The notes under the pieces: model-generated | Databases searched by the model: none | What the model was told of the DNA's origin: nothing | What the model saw: the letters and a program-made list of their open reading frames with translations, nothing else | From: an uncultured Prevotellaceae bacterium | Lineage (GTDB): Bacteria > Bacteroidota > Bacteroidia > Bacteroidales > Bacteroidaceae | Length of the DNA stretch: 64,000 nucleotides | Reading direction: 5' to 3' | NCBI GenBank assembly: GCA_900319225.1 | Contig: ONNV01000007.1 | Span: 112,888 to 176,887 of the forward strand | In this document: positions 7,235-17,061 of the stretch, piece by piece | How positions within the stretch are numbered: position 1 is the first letter of the stretch | Layout: each line of letters opens with the position of its first letter | Position numbers and translations under genes: made by a program

Positions 7235-8887
7235 TCAAATAACCTCTATTCCTTTCTCCTCGCAAAGCTTCAGACTGAGCTCACGAAGTTTGAATTTCTG
7301 AATCTTGCCGCTACCTGTCAGCGGGTATTCCTTAACAAAGAATACGTATTTAGGTATCTTGTATCGGGCTATCTTGCCGCGGCACCAGTCACGAACCTCC
7401 TCCTCGGTGAGTTTTGCGCCCTCATCCAGTATGATGAATGCGCCAACCTCCTCGCCGTATTTCTTGGAGGGAACGCCGGCAACCTGTACGTCACGTACGC
7501 CGGGCAGGTGGTAGAGGAACTCCTCAATCTCACGCGGGTAGATGTTCTCACCGCCGCGGATGATCATATCCTTGATACGGCCGGTTATGCGGTAGTTGCC
7601 GTTCTCGTCCATGACACCCAGGTCTCCTGAGTGCAGGTATCCGTTCTCATCGATAACCTCGGCTGTGGCCTCGGGGTTCTTGTAGTAACCCTTCATCACG
7701 TTGAATCCCTTGCAGCACATCTCTCCCTGAGTACCTACGGGAACCTCCTTATTGGTCTCGGGATCCAGTACCTTGACGTCAACGAACTCATAGTCACGTC
7801 CTACGGTGGTGTAACGTACCTCATCGGGATCGTCTATGCGGGTCTGGCTCATACCGGGTGATGACTCGGTCAAGCCGTATACGCTGGTTACATGCAGGAA
7901 CATCTTCTCTTCAACCTTGCGCATCAGCTCGATAGGGCAGAGTGAACCGGCCATGATACCTGTGCGCAGGCATGAGAGGTCAAACATATCGAACATGGGG
8001 TGGTTGAGCTCGGCTATGAACATGGTAGGCACGCCGTACAGGGCTGTGCAGCGCTCCTTGTGGACCGATGCCAGCGTAACCAGCGGGTCAAAACGCTCAA
8101 CCAGGACCTCGGTGCAACCGTGTGTGAGGCAGTTCATTGTGGCAAGTACCACACCGAAACAGTGGAACAGGGGCACGCATACGCAGAGCTTGTCATCCTG
8201 CGTGAATTTCATGTGCTCTCCTGTAAGGAAACCATCGTTTGCTATATTGTAATGGGTAAGCATGACTCCCTTGGGGAATCCTGTGGTACCCGATGTATAC
8301 TGCATGTTCACTACGTCATGGCAGGTCACAGACTTGCGCAGACGCTGGAACTCATCATCCTCAGTGTTCTCACCCAGCAGCAGGATCTCGGCTGTGTTGT
8401 ACATGCCGCGGTATTTCTCCTGGCCTATGTAAACCACATTCTTGAGTCTGGGGAACCTTTTGCTCTCCAGGTGTCCGCGCTCGCACTCACGCAGCTCAGG
8501 CAGCATGGTGTAGGCCATGTCCACGTAGTTGCTCTCCCAAGTACCGTCTGTAAGGCAGAGGGTGTGCATATCGGAGTTCTCAACCAGATACTCAAGCTCG
8601 TTCTGCTTGTAGTTGGTGTTTACTGTGATGCATACGGCTCCTATCTTGGCGCATGCATAAAGGAATGTGAGCCAATCGGGCACGTTCTGAGCCCACAGAC
8701 CCACGTGGCTGCCCTTGGTAACACCTATCGCAATCAGGCCGCGGGCCATATCGTCAACCCTTTCGTTGAACTGTTTCCAGGTAAAACGCAGGTCGCGGTC
8801 AGAATATACTATGTATTCCTTATCGGGAGTAACCTGAGCCCAATGCTCAAGCCAGTCTCCAAGTGTTCTTTCTGATAACTGGTACAT
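7235..8887 (-). CDS. AMP-forming acyl-CoA synthetase (FadD-like)
   Basis: Protein of 550 residues with the full AMP-binding plan: [18 protein letters not shown] at about 195-212, [10 protein letters not shown] in the middle, [25 protein letters not shown] near 420-445, and the terminal lysine in [13 protein letters not shown] near 525. It is more like the FadD/medium-chain group than the neighbour at 5003, to which it is only distantly similar, so the pair is not a recent duplication. It sits between the two XRE-cupin genes with gaps of 9 and 1 bases. The acid substrate is not predictable from sequence. Confidence 0.88.
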   Translation of the reverse strand: MYQLSERTLGDWLEHWAQVTPDKEYIVYSDRDLRFTWKQFNERVDDMARGLIAIGVTKGSHVGLWAQNVPDWLTFLYACAKIGAVCITVNTNYKQNELEYLVENSDMHTLCLTDGTWESNYVDMAYTMLPELRECERGHLESKRFPRLKNVVYIGQEKYRGMYNTAEILLLGENTEDDEFQRLRKSVTCHDVVNMQYTSGTTGFPKGVMLTHYNIANDGFLTGEHMKFTQDDKLCVCVPLFHCFGVVLATMNCLTHGCTEVLVERFDPLVTLASVHKERCTALYGVPTMFIAELNHPMFDMFDLSCLRTGIMAGSLCPIELMRKVEEKMFLHVTSVYGLTESSPGMSQTRIDDPDEVRYTTVGRDYEFVDVKVLDPETNKEVPVGTQGEMCCKGFNVMKGYYKNPEATAEVIDENGYLHSGDLGVMDENGNYRITGRIKDMIIRGGENIYPREIEEFLYHLPGVRDVQVAGVPSKKYGEEVGAFIILDEGAKLTEEEVRDWCRGKIARYKIPKYVFFVKEYPLTGSGKIQKFKLRELSLKLCEEKGIEVI

Positions 8888-8896
8888 ACGCTTTTA

Positions 8897-9472
8897 TCAG
8901 ATGGGAGTGTAAACGACTGCAAGGATACGTGCTTTCTGGCCGTTGTAGCCATGCACGTGATGCTTTACGATTGAATCGTAGTAGATGCTGTCACCTTTCT
9001 TGAGAACGTAGTTGTTCTTACCGTAGTTGATCTCAACCTCACCCTCAAGGACGTAGATGAACTCCTCGCCCTCATGGGTTGAGAGGTCGAACTTGGGATC
9101 CTGCTGCGGGAGGATGTCAATTACGAACGGCTCCAAATGACGGTTGTCCTTACCCTCTGAGAGAGAGTGATAAATCATGTTTTCATGACCTTCTGAACCG
9201 TGGTTGGAGAACCTTACGCTCTCGTGCTCCTCATTGGCACGGCTTACAACGGCACCAACGCTCTGCTGGTCATCCAGGAAAGTACCCAGACGGACACCTA
9301 GTACGCGGGCAATCTTGATTAGAGGAGCCAGGCCCGGCAGGGGACCGTCATTCTCAATTGCCTTGACTTGTTCTACTGAGAGCTGCGCACGCTCGGCCAG
9401 CACCTCAATCTCCATCTGTTTTGACTCCCTCAGGGAGCGGATTTTCTTACCTACAGGTACTTTTGAATTCAT
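8897..9472 (-). CDS. XRE-family regulator with C-terminal cupin domain (operon head)
   Basis: First gene of the CoA ligase operon, 191 residues from the ATG at 9472 (MNSKVPVGKKIRSLRESK). The frame stays open to 9610, but a promoter box at 9514-9521 lies inside that stretch, so the later ATG is the start. Helix-turn-helix at about 9-62 (EIEVLAERAQLSVEQVKAIE), cupin at about 115-191 (HEGEEFIYVLEGEVEINYGK, then KGDSIYYDSIVKHHVHGYNG). It is a paralogue of the regulator at 6676. Placed first and divergent from gyrB, it probably controls its own operon. Confidence 0.87.
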   Translation of the reverse strand: MNSKVPVGKKIRSLRESKQMEIEVLAERAQLSVEQVKAIENDGPLPGLAPLIKIARVLGVRLGTFLDDQQSVGAVVSRANEEHESVRFSNHGSEGHENMIYHSLSEGKDNRHLEPFVIDILPQQDPKFDLSTHEGEEFIYVLEGEVEINYGKNNYVLKKGDSIYYDSIVKHHVHGYNGQKARILAVVYTPI

Positions 9473-9513
9473 GATTTCTGTATTTTTATGCGGAATGTTC
9501 CTATTTTTCGCGG

Positions 9514-9521
9514 CAAAATTA
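9514..9521 (-). promoter_or_regulatory. Promoter -7 box of the ligase/regulator operon
   Basis: Minus strand TAATTTTG, matching TAnnTTTG, 41 bases upstream of the ATG at 9472. It decides against the earlier in-frame starts of the XRE-cupin gene. Confidence 0.55.
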
Positions 9522-9548
9522 CAAAAAGCATCCGATATGCGCGCGTAA

Positions 9549-11606
<2,058 letters not shown>

Positions 11607-11622
11607 TCAAGTTCGCAGCAAA

Positions 11623-11652
11623 TAGAGAATTGAGAATTGAAAATTGAGAATT
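11623..11652 (+). repeat. Short direct repeats of GAGAATTGA/GAAAATTGA
   Basis: About four degenerate 9-10 base units (AGAGAATTGAGAATTGAAAA and TTGAGAATT) lie directly before the gyrB terminator. Their function is unknown; this looks like slippage-prone AT-rich filler. Confidence 0.5.
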
Positions 11653-11653
11653 A

Positions 11654-11685
11654 GAAAACCTTGCCTTTCGCAAGGTTTTCTTTTT
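11654..11685 (+). terminator. gyrB rho-independent terminator
   Basis: Perfect 10-base stem GAAAACCTTG / CAAGGTTTTC with loop CCTTTCG, followed by TTTTT. Confidence 0.9.
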
Positions 11686-11748
11686 ACGCAGGTGCGATAG
11701 TATTTTTTATTACCGTGTGCAAGTTGATACGCAGGTGCGGTTGTATTT
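11686..11748 (+). repeat. Two copies of a dispersed 20-base repeat
   Basis: ACGCAGGTGCGATAGTATTT at 11686-11705 and ACGCAGGTGCGGTTGTATTT at 11729-11748. A third copy lies inverted at 4533-4552. Confidence 0.6.
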
Positions 11749-11786
11749 AAAATACCATCCATCCTGTTGAGCACCGCTAGGTGCAC

Positions 11787-11915
11787 AAATTTTTGGGGGA
11801 TTTGGCAGGCAAAACCATGGCCGCCCGTGGGCATGTGAACGGGAGGGGCCCGCTCCGTAGGAGTGGGAGGGATAGCGCGAAGCGCGTAGTTTTGACGTCA
11901 AACCCCCAAAAATTT
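11787..11915. repeat. Multi-branched palindromic region downstream of gyrB
   Basis: A perfect 13-base outer stem (AAATTTTTGGGGG at 11787-11799, CCCCCAAAAATTT at 11903-11915) encloses three local hairpins: CCCGT/ACGGG (about 11825-11845), CCCgCTCC-gta-GGAGtGGG (about 11848-11868) and AGCGC-gaa-GCGCG (about 11873-11886). It has the outline of a cloverleaf but is not a tRNA. No open frame is convincing here. It may be a structured RNA, a repeat element, or both. Confidence 0.55.
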
Positions 11916-11926
11916 CCCTTTAAAAA

Positions 11927-11958
11927 GAAAAAAAGGTTGGACAAACGTCCAACCTTTT
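11927..11958 (-). terminator. Terminator of the oxidoreductase operon
   Basis: Stem GGTTGGAC (11935-11942) / GTCCAACC (11947-11954) with loop AAAC. On the minus strand it is followed by a T-rich run (TTTTTTTCTTTTT), 25 bases after the gamma-subunit stop. Confidence 0.85.
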
Positions 11959-11978
11959 GATAATGAATTATTTCCGCA

Positions 11979-12518
11979 TTATTCCTTTACCAATTCCATA
12001 CCAGCTTTTATAGCCTTCTCGTTGAGGGGGAGGTATTTCCAGTTACGCTCTGATACGGAGTGCTTGATGCCTTCCATTACGTAATCTACCTGGAGGATGG
12101 GGCGGATCTTCATGAACGCTCCAAGCAGGAACATGTTAGCTACCTTGGAGGCATTGATCTTGGCAGCCTCCTCGATGGCCTTGATGGGGTAGATTGTGAT
12201 ATCAGTACGTGTGGGCTTGCGGGTGATGGTGCTGGGGGTGTAGATGAGTACGCCACCGGGCTTTACCATCGGCTCAAACTTGTCCATTGACTGCTGGTTC
12301 AGGATGATAGCGGTGCTGAACTTCTGCAGGATAGGTGAGCTGATACGGCTGTCGCTAAGGATAACCGTAACGTTTGCTGTACCTCCACGGATCTCAGGAC
12401 CGTATGACGGCATCCATGATACCTCCAGACCCTGCATGAGGCCTGAATAAGCTATTATCTTACCCATTGAGAGGACACCCTGTCCTCCGAATCCGGCTAT
12501 GATTATCTCTTCTGTCAT
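11979..12518 (-). CDS. 2-oxoacid:ferredoxin oxidoreductase, gamma subunit
   Basis: Protein of 179 residues with the gamma-domain start MTEEIIIAGFGGQGVLSMGK, a glycine-rich motif common to this subunit in KOR, VOR and POR enzymes. The enzyme oxidatively decarboxylates a 2-oxoacid to its acyl-CoA and reduces ferredoxin; the reverse reaction is possible in anaerobes. It is the last gene of a four-gene set (ferredoxin, alpha, beta, gamma), all on the minus strand. Whether the substrate is 2-oxoglutarate or a branched-chain 2-oxoacid cannot be decided here. Confidence 0.9.
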   Translation of the reverse strand: MTEEIIIAGFGGQGVLSMGKIIAYSGLMQGLEVSWMPSYGPEIRGGTANVTVILSDSRISSPILQKFSTAIILNQQSMDKFEPMVKPGGVLIYTPSTITRKPTRTDITIYPIKAIEEAAKINASKVANMFLLGAFMKIRPILQVDYVMEGIKHSVSERNWKYLPLNEKAIKAGMELVKE

Positions 12519-12534
12519 GATTCCTACTCCTTTA

Positions 12535-13341
12535 TTATCTGGGTGCGTTCATATCCATGACAAGCTTGCCATCGACCTTGATGTCGCCCAGAGGATATTT
12601 CTTGAACATGTTCTCTACCATCCAGTCGTTGGCGGCCTTAGGAGTCAGACCCCAGCCTGAGTTGCAGTTTGATACAACCTCAACGATTGATGTTCCCTTC
12701 TTGTCACGCTGGTTCTCAAATGCCTGACGCAGTGCCTTCTTGAGCTTACGTACGTTGGCGGGGGTGTGTACTGAGTGACGTGTCACATAGCATACACCGT
12801 CCAGCTGTGCCAGCAGCGGGGTGATATTGAGGGGGTAACCCATGGTCTTTACGTCACGTCCGCGGGGGCAAGTTGTGGTCTTCATACCCTCAAGTGTGGT
12901 AGGAGCCATCTGACCGCCGGTCATACCGTATATACCGTTGTTGATGAACACGATTACGATGTTCTCACCACGGTTGCAGGCGTGCATTGTCTCACCTGTA
13001 CCGATGGCGGCCAGGTCGCCGTCACCCTGATAGGTGAATACGAACTTATCGGGCTGAACGCGCTTGATACCGGTTGCAACGGCGCAGGCACGTCCGTGAG
13101 CTGCCTCAACTACATCGAACTTATAGAAATCATAGAGGAACACGGAACAACCTACAGGTGAGATACCTATTACGTCATGCTCTATGCCCATCTCCTCAAT
13201 TACCTCGGCAATGGTGCGTACAACAACACCGTGGCCGCAGCCGGGGCAGAAGTTGAACTGCTTATCGGCCATCAGACGGCTTTTCTGATAGACCAGATTT
13301 TCAGGTTTGATTATATCGTTTACTTCCATTGCTGTGCTCAT
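12535..13341 (-). CDS. 2-oxoacid:ferredoxin oxidoreductase, beta (TPP-binding) subunit
   Basis: Protein of 268 residues. It carries FCPGCGHGVV near residue 32 (a CxxC pair typical of the beta subunit) and the thiamine diphosphate motif GDGDLAAIGTGETMH, followed by INNGIYGMTGGQ. The start ATG overlaps the alpha-subunit stop as ATGA, which indicates translational coupling; an in-frame ATG four codons later is also possible. Family members of this type pair with VorB-like alpha subunits. Confidence 0.92.
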   Translation of the reverse strand: MSTAMEVNDIIKPENLVYQKSRLMADKQFNFCPGCGHGVVVRTIAEVIEEMGIEHDVIGISPVGCSVFLYDFYKFDVVEAAHGRACAVATGIKRVQPDKFVFTYQGDGDLAAIGTGETMHACNRGENIVIVFINNGIYGMTGGQMAPTTLEGMKTTTCPRGRDVKTMGYPLNITPLLAQLDGVCYVTRHSVHTPANVRKLKKALRQAFENQRDKKGTSIVEVVSNCNSGWGLTPKAANDWMVENMFKKYPLGDIKVDGKLVMDMNAPR

Positions 13342-14417
13342 TTGATATTAAAGTAATTGTAAAGAGCTGTCTCAATCTCCTCAGGTGTGGGAACCATACC
13401 GCCCAGACGGCCAAAGAAGCCTACGGGCTTGCGGCCCTCTACAGCCAGACGGATATCCTCAATCATCTGACCGGCGCTGAGCTCTACAGACATGAGGCCC
13501 TTGATACGCGGGTTGTCAGCCAGCTCGCGGATCTGGTCATAGGGGAAAGGATAGAGTGAGATGGGGCGGAACAGACCGATCTTGTGGCCTTTGGCGCGTG
13601 CCAGCTCAATACTCTTCTGTGCTATACGGGCAATGATACCGAAAGCAACGATAACGTACTCGGCGTCATCGCACTGTATCATCTCATAACGGATCTCATT
13701 CTGCTCCATCTCGCGGTATTTCTTCTGCAGACGGATGTTTACCAGCTCGTGCTCCTGCGGCAGCAGGTTCAGGGAGGTTACAAAACGACGCTCCTTACCT
13801 ACGGGAGTACCGTTGGTGGCCCAGTCAGGATACTCGGTCATACGGGGACGCTGTGCGGGCAGATAGATCTTCTCCATCATCTGTCCCAGAGCACCGTCGG
13901 CCAGGATCATTGTGGGGTTACGGTATTTGAATGCAAGGTCAAAACCAAGTGCGATGAAGTCTGCCAGCTCCTGGACCGATGAGGGAGCCAGAGTGAGCAG
14001 CTTGTAGTCACCGTGGCCACCGCCCTTTACAGTCTGGAAATAGTCAGCCTGGCTGGGCTGGATGGTGCCCAGTCCGGGACCTCCACGTGATACGTTGATA
14101 AGCAGACAGGGCAGCTCGGCACCTGCCAGATATGAAATTCCCTCGGCCATAAGGCTGATACCGGGGCTTGATGATGATGTCATCACTCTGTGTCCTGTTG
14201 ATGCACCGCCGTATACCATGTTGATGGCGGACACCTCACTCTCTGCCTGGAGTACGGCCATACCTGTACGGGCAGTGGCATCGGTCTCCATCAGATACTC
14301 CATTACCTCCGTCTGCGGAGTGATGGGGTAACCGTAAAAGGCATCGGCGCCGGCGCGGATAGCGGCCTCGGCAATTGCCTCGTTGCCTTTCATAAGTCTC
14401 ATTTCTCTTTCTTCCAT
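13338..14417 (-). CDS. 2-oxoacid:ferredoxin oxidoreductase, alpha subunit (VorB/KorA-like)
   Basis: Protein of 359 residues: pyrimidine-binding domain beginning MKGNEAIAEAAIRAGADAFY, with GYPITPQTEVMEYL, then the transketolase C-terminal-like domain. The start region fits proteins annotated as 3-methyl-2-oxobutanoate dehydrogenase subunit VorB in Bacteroidota, but 2-oxoglutarate enzymes look alike, so I leave the symbol empty. It lies 2 bases after the ferredoxin gene and overlaps the beta subunit by 4 bases. In a fermentative anaerobe this complex can supply reduced ferredoxin and branched-chain acyl-CoA or succinyl-CoA. Confidence 0.9.
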   Translation of the reverse strand: MEEREMRLMKGNEAIAEAAIRAGADAFYGYPITPQTEVMEYLMETDATARTGMAVLQAESEVSAINMVYGGASTGHRVMTSSSSPGISLMAEGISYLAGAELPCLLINVSRGGPGLGTIQPSQADYFQTVKGGGHGDYKLLTLAPSSVQELADFIALGFDLAFKYRNPTMILADGALGQMMEKIYLPAQRPRMTEYPDWATNGTPVGKERRFVTSLNLLPQEHELVNIRLQKKYREMEQNEIRYEMIQCDDAEYVIVAFGIIARIAQKSIELARAKGHKIGLFRPISLYPFPYDQIRELADNPRIKGLMSVELSAGQMIEDIRLAVEGRKPVGFFGRLGGMVPTPEEIETALYNYFNIK

Positions 14418-14419
14418 AA

Positions 14420-14650
14420 TTACTCCTCTACTTTTACCCTATAGACTGAAATAACTCCGTCAGGGCAGATAATGCCGCAGTTGGTACAACCTATGCATGC
14501 CTCAGGGTTTGCCATGTAGGCATAGTGGTAACCCTTGCTGTTGACGGCCACGGACATGCCCAGAACCTGCTTGTCGCAGGTGTGAACGCACAGTTCACAG
14601 CCTTTGCAACGCTCGGCATCAACTGTTACAGCACCTCTAATTTTTGCCAT
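14420..14650 (-). CDS. 2 x [4Fe-4S] ferredoxin subunit of the 2-oxoacid oxidoreductase
   Basis: Small protein of 76 residues with two cluster motifs, CKGCELCVHTC (about 15-25) and CIGCTNCGIICP (about 52-63). It transfers electrons from the TPP subunits to soluble ferredoxin. It is the first of the four subunit genes; the spacing to alpha is 2 bases. No TAnnTTTG box is visible in the 35 bases upstream, so it may be transcribed from the glyS promoter through the FKBP gene. Confidence 0.92.
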   Translation of the reverse strand: MAKIRGAVTVDAERCKGCELCVHTCDKQVLGMSVAVNSKGYHYAYMANPEACIGCTNCGIICPDGVISVYRVKVEE

Positions 14651-14685
14651 GATAAATAATTGTTATTTGTGTGGTTATTGGTATG

Positions 14686-15303
14686 TTATCTTGGTGGAAG
14701 CATTCGTCCTGTCTTGGATATCTCAGTGAGATTGATCTCATAGACCAGGGTCGAATAGGCCGGGATGGAACCTTTCTTCTGGTTGTCATATCCCAGCTGG
14801 TACGGAATGTATATCCTCCAGTAGTCACCCTTATGCATGTACATAAGAGCGGTTGAAACTCCCTGAATAAGGGCTGACACCTTGAATGATGACGGAATGT
14901 TGACGGCGGGGTCAAGGGTGGGGGTCTTGAAAGACTGGTCTACCACCTGACCTTCGGGGTAGCTGTCCGTCGGCATTAGGCGTACGCGGTAATTGATGCG
15001 GATGCTGTCTGTGTAGCAGGGTGCAACCGTGTCATTACCCTTTTCCAGTACCTGACAGTAAACGTATGAGCCGTTACCCCATTTTGCCTCAGGGTCAAGA
15101 GCATAGTGCAGAATCCTGAATGACTCTCCCTCTGATGCAGTCTCAGGGGTGAGGTCACCAATACCGGATGCAATCTTTGCGATATAATCCCGGTTGCGCT
15201 GCTTCCAGTTCTCATAGTCGCCGGTCTCTTTTGTCTCACTGCATGAGAAGCAGAGCATGACGGCTGTGAAAAGGATGGGGAATATGGCAAGTATACGTTT
15301 CAT
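14686..15303 (-). CDS. FKBP-type peptidyl-prolyl cis-trans isomerase, lipoprotein
   Basis: Protein of 205 residues. A lipoprotein signal with the lipobox LCFSC (Cys21) is followed by a short helical linker and a C-terminal FKBP domain (about 85-205). Recognisable features are IRINYRVRLMPTDSYPEGQV, the segment SALIQGVSTALMYMHKGDYW and the end YSTLVYEINLTEI. It would act on prolyl bonds of proteins in the periplasm or at the outer membrane. It starts 2 bases after the glyS stop, so the two are one transcript. The FKBP active-site aromatic residues are only partly kept, so catalytic strength is uncertain. Confidence 0.85.
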   Translation of the reverse strand: MKRILAIFPILFTAVMLCFSCSETKETGDYENWKQRNRDYIAKIASGIGDLTPETASEGESFRILHYALDPEAKWGNGSYVYCQVLEKGNDTVAPCYTDSIRINYRVRLMPTDSYPEGQVVDQSFKTPTLDPAVNIPSSFKVSALIQGVSTALMYMHKGDYWRIYIPYQLGYDNQKKGSIPAYSTLVYEINLTEISKTGRMLPPR

Positions 15304-15305
15304 AC

Positions 15306-16844
15306 TCAGAGTGTCTTGAGCACGCTTGTAATTGATACAGTGTCAGAGAGTATGTTGCAGAGGTCTGCAATCTTTACGCGCTGCTGCTCCATGGTGTCAC
15401 GGTTACGCAGGGTAACGGTCTTGTCCTCAAGTGACTGATGGTCAACTGTTACGCAGAACGGGGTGCCGATGGCATCCTGACGGCGGTAACGCTTACCTAT
15501 TGAATCCTTCTCGTCATACTGGCAGTTGAAGTGGAACTTGAGGTCGTTCTGGATGGAACGTGCCAGTTCGGGCAGTCCGTCTTTCTTGACCAGCGGCAGG
15601 ATAGCCAGCTTGATAGGTGCCAGAGGTGCGGGCAGATGCAGAACTGTGCGGGTCTCGCCGTTCTCCAACTGCTGCTCCTCATATGAAGCGCACATAACGC
15701 TCAGGAACATACGGTCAACACCGATTGATGTCTCTATTACGTACGGAGTGTAGCTCTCGTTTGTCTCGGGATCAAAGTACTTGATGCTCTTGCCGCTGAA
15801 TTTCTCATGCTGTGAGAGGTCAAAGTTGGTGCGGCTGTGGATACCCTCAACCTCCTTGAAACCAAAGGGCATGAGGAACTCGATATCTGTAGCTGCGTTT
15901 GCGTAGTGAGCCAGCTTGTCGTGGTCGTGGAAACGGTAGTGGTCTGCACCGAATCCCAGGGCCTGATGCCATTTCATACGGGTCTCCTTCCACTTGGCGA
16001 ACCAGTCAAGCTCTGTGCCGGGCTTGATGAAGAACTGCATCTCCATCTGCTCGAACTCACGCATACGGAATATGAACTGACGGGCTACGATCTCATTACG
16101 GAAAGCCTTACCTATCTGGGCAATACCGAAGGGGATCTTCATGCGGCCGGTCTTCTGTACGTTCAGGTAGTTTACGAATATACCCTGTGCGGTCTCAGGA
16201 CGCAGGTAGATCTTCATGGCGCCGTCGGCGGTCGATCCCATCTCGGTCTGGAACATCAGGTTGAACTGACGTACATCGGTCCAGTTGCGGGTTCCGCTTA
16301 TGGGGCAGACGATGCCCTCATCCAGGATGATCTGCTTGAGCTCGTCAAGGTTTCCGTCATTCATGGCCTTCTTGTAACGGTCATGCAGGGCGTCGCGCTT
16401 GGCAACGTGCTCCAGTACGTTGGCGCTGGTGGCGCGGTACTTGGCCTCATCGAAAGAGTCGCCGAAACGCTTGGCGGCCTTGGCTACCTCCTTCTCTATC
16501 TTCTCGTCATATTTGGCAATCTGGTCCTCAATCAGGACGTCTGCACGGTAGCGCTTCTTTGAGTCGCGGTTGTCTATGAGGGGATCATTGAATGCATCAA
16601 CGTGGCCCGATGCCTTCCAGATAGTGGGGTGCATGAATATTGCGGAGTCAATACCCACAATGTTGTCATGCAGCAGAACCATGCTCTGCCACCAATAGGT
16701 CTTGATGTTATTCTTCATCTCAACTCCCAGCTGTCCGTAATCGTAAACAGCGCCGAGTCCGTCATAAATCTCGCTTGAGGGGAATACAAAACCGTACTCC
16801 TTGCAGTGTGCTACAATCTTTTTGAAAACGTCTTCTTGAGCCAT
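15306..16844 (-). CDS. glyS: Glycyl-tRNA synthetase (alpha2 type)
   Basis: Class II synthetase of 512 residues from the ATG at 16844 (MAQEDVFKKIVAHCKEYGFV). Motif 2 region FRNEIVARQFIFRMREFEQMEMQFF, motif 3 near IETSIGVDRMFLSVM, and a C-terminal anticodon-binding domain (IKLAILPLVKKDGL). The single-chain alpha2 form, as in archaea and eukaryotes, is normal for Bacteroidota. A frame open to 16874 was rejected because the promoter box at 16872-16879 overlaps it. It heads a minus-strand unit with the FKBP lipoprotein and perhaps the oxidoreductase genes. Confidence 0.96.
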   Translation of the reverse strand: MAQEDVFKKIVAHCKEYGFVFPSSEIYDGLGAVYDYGQLGVEMKNNIKTYWWQSMVLLHDNIVGIDSAIFMHPTIWKASGHVDAFNDPLIDNRDSKKRYRADVLIEDQIAKYDEKIEKEVAKAAKRFGDSFDEAKYRATSANVLEHVAKRDALHDRYKKAMNDGNLDELKQIILDEGIVCPISGTRNWTDVRQFNLMFQTEMGSTADGAMKIYLRPETAQGIFVNYLNVQKTGRMKIPFGIAQIGKAFRNEIVARQFIFRMREFEQMEMQFFIKPGTELDWFAKWKETRMKWHQALGFGADHYRFHDHDKLAHYANAATDIEFLMPFGFKEVEGIHSRTNFDLSQHEKFSGKSIKYFDPETNESYTPYVIETSIGVDRMFLSVMCASYEEQQLENGETRTVLHLPAPLAPIKLAILPLVKKDGLPELARSIQNDLKFHFNCQYDEKDSIGKRYRRQDAIGTPFCVTVDHQSLEDKTVTLRNRDTMEQQRVKIADLCNILSDTVSITSVLKTL

Positions 16845-16871
16845 ATTCAGCAATTTTTCAGAAAATTTCCG

Positions 16872-16879
16872 CAAAGGTA
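16872..16879 (-). promoter_or_regulatory. glyS promoter, -7 box
   Basis: Minus strand TACCTTTG, matching TAnnTTTG, 27 bases before the ATG at 16844. It excludes the longer in-frame start. Confidence 0.65.
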
Positions 16880-17061
16880 CTCCTTTTATTTAATAAAAAG
16901 AGGGGCGTGCAATTAAAATAACCTAATTCACTGCACATTGAGCGTAAGATGTGCGGCTGTTGAAAAGTCTGCCGAAAAAATAGGGGCAAGTTTGGGCTGT
17001 GGATTGGGATTTGTCATTGAAAAGCAGTAAATTCGCGTCCAATCATATTGCATAAAGGGTA

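Noticed and set aside
7130-8875. Long plus-strand frames opposite the second CoA ligase (up to 291 codons)
   Set aside because: These are antisense shadows of a high-confidence enzyme in a genome with few antisense stops; they have no promoter box and no recognisable domain.
11607-11901. Small minus-strand frames downstream of gyrB as genes
   Set aside because: They cross the terminator and the palindromic region, have biased compositions (P, R, S rich), and show no start signal or recognisable family.
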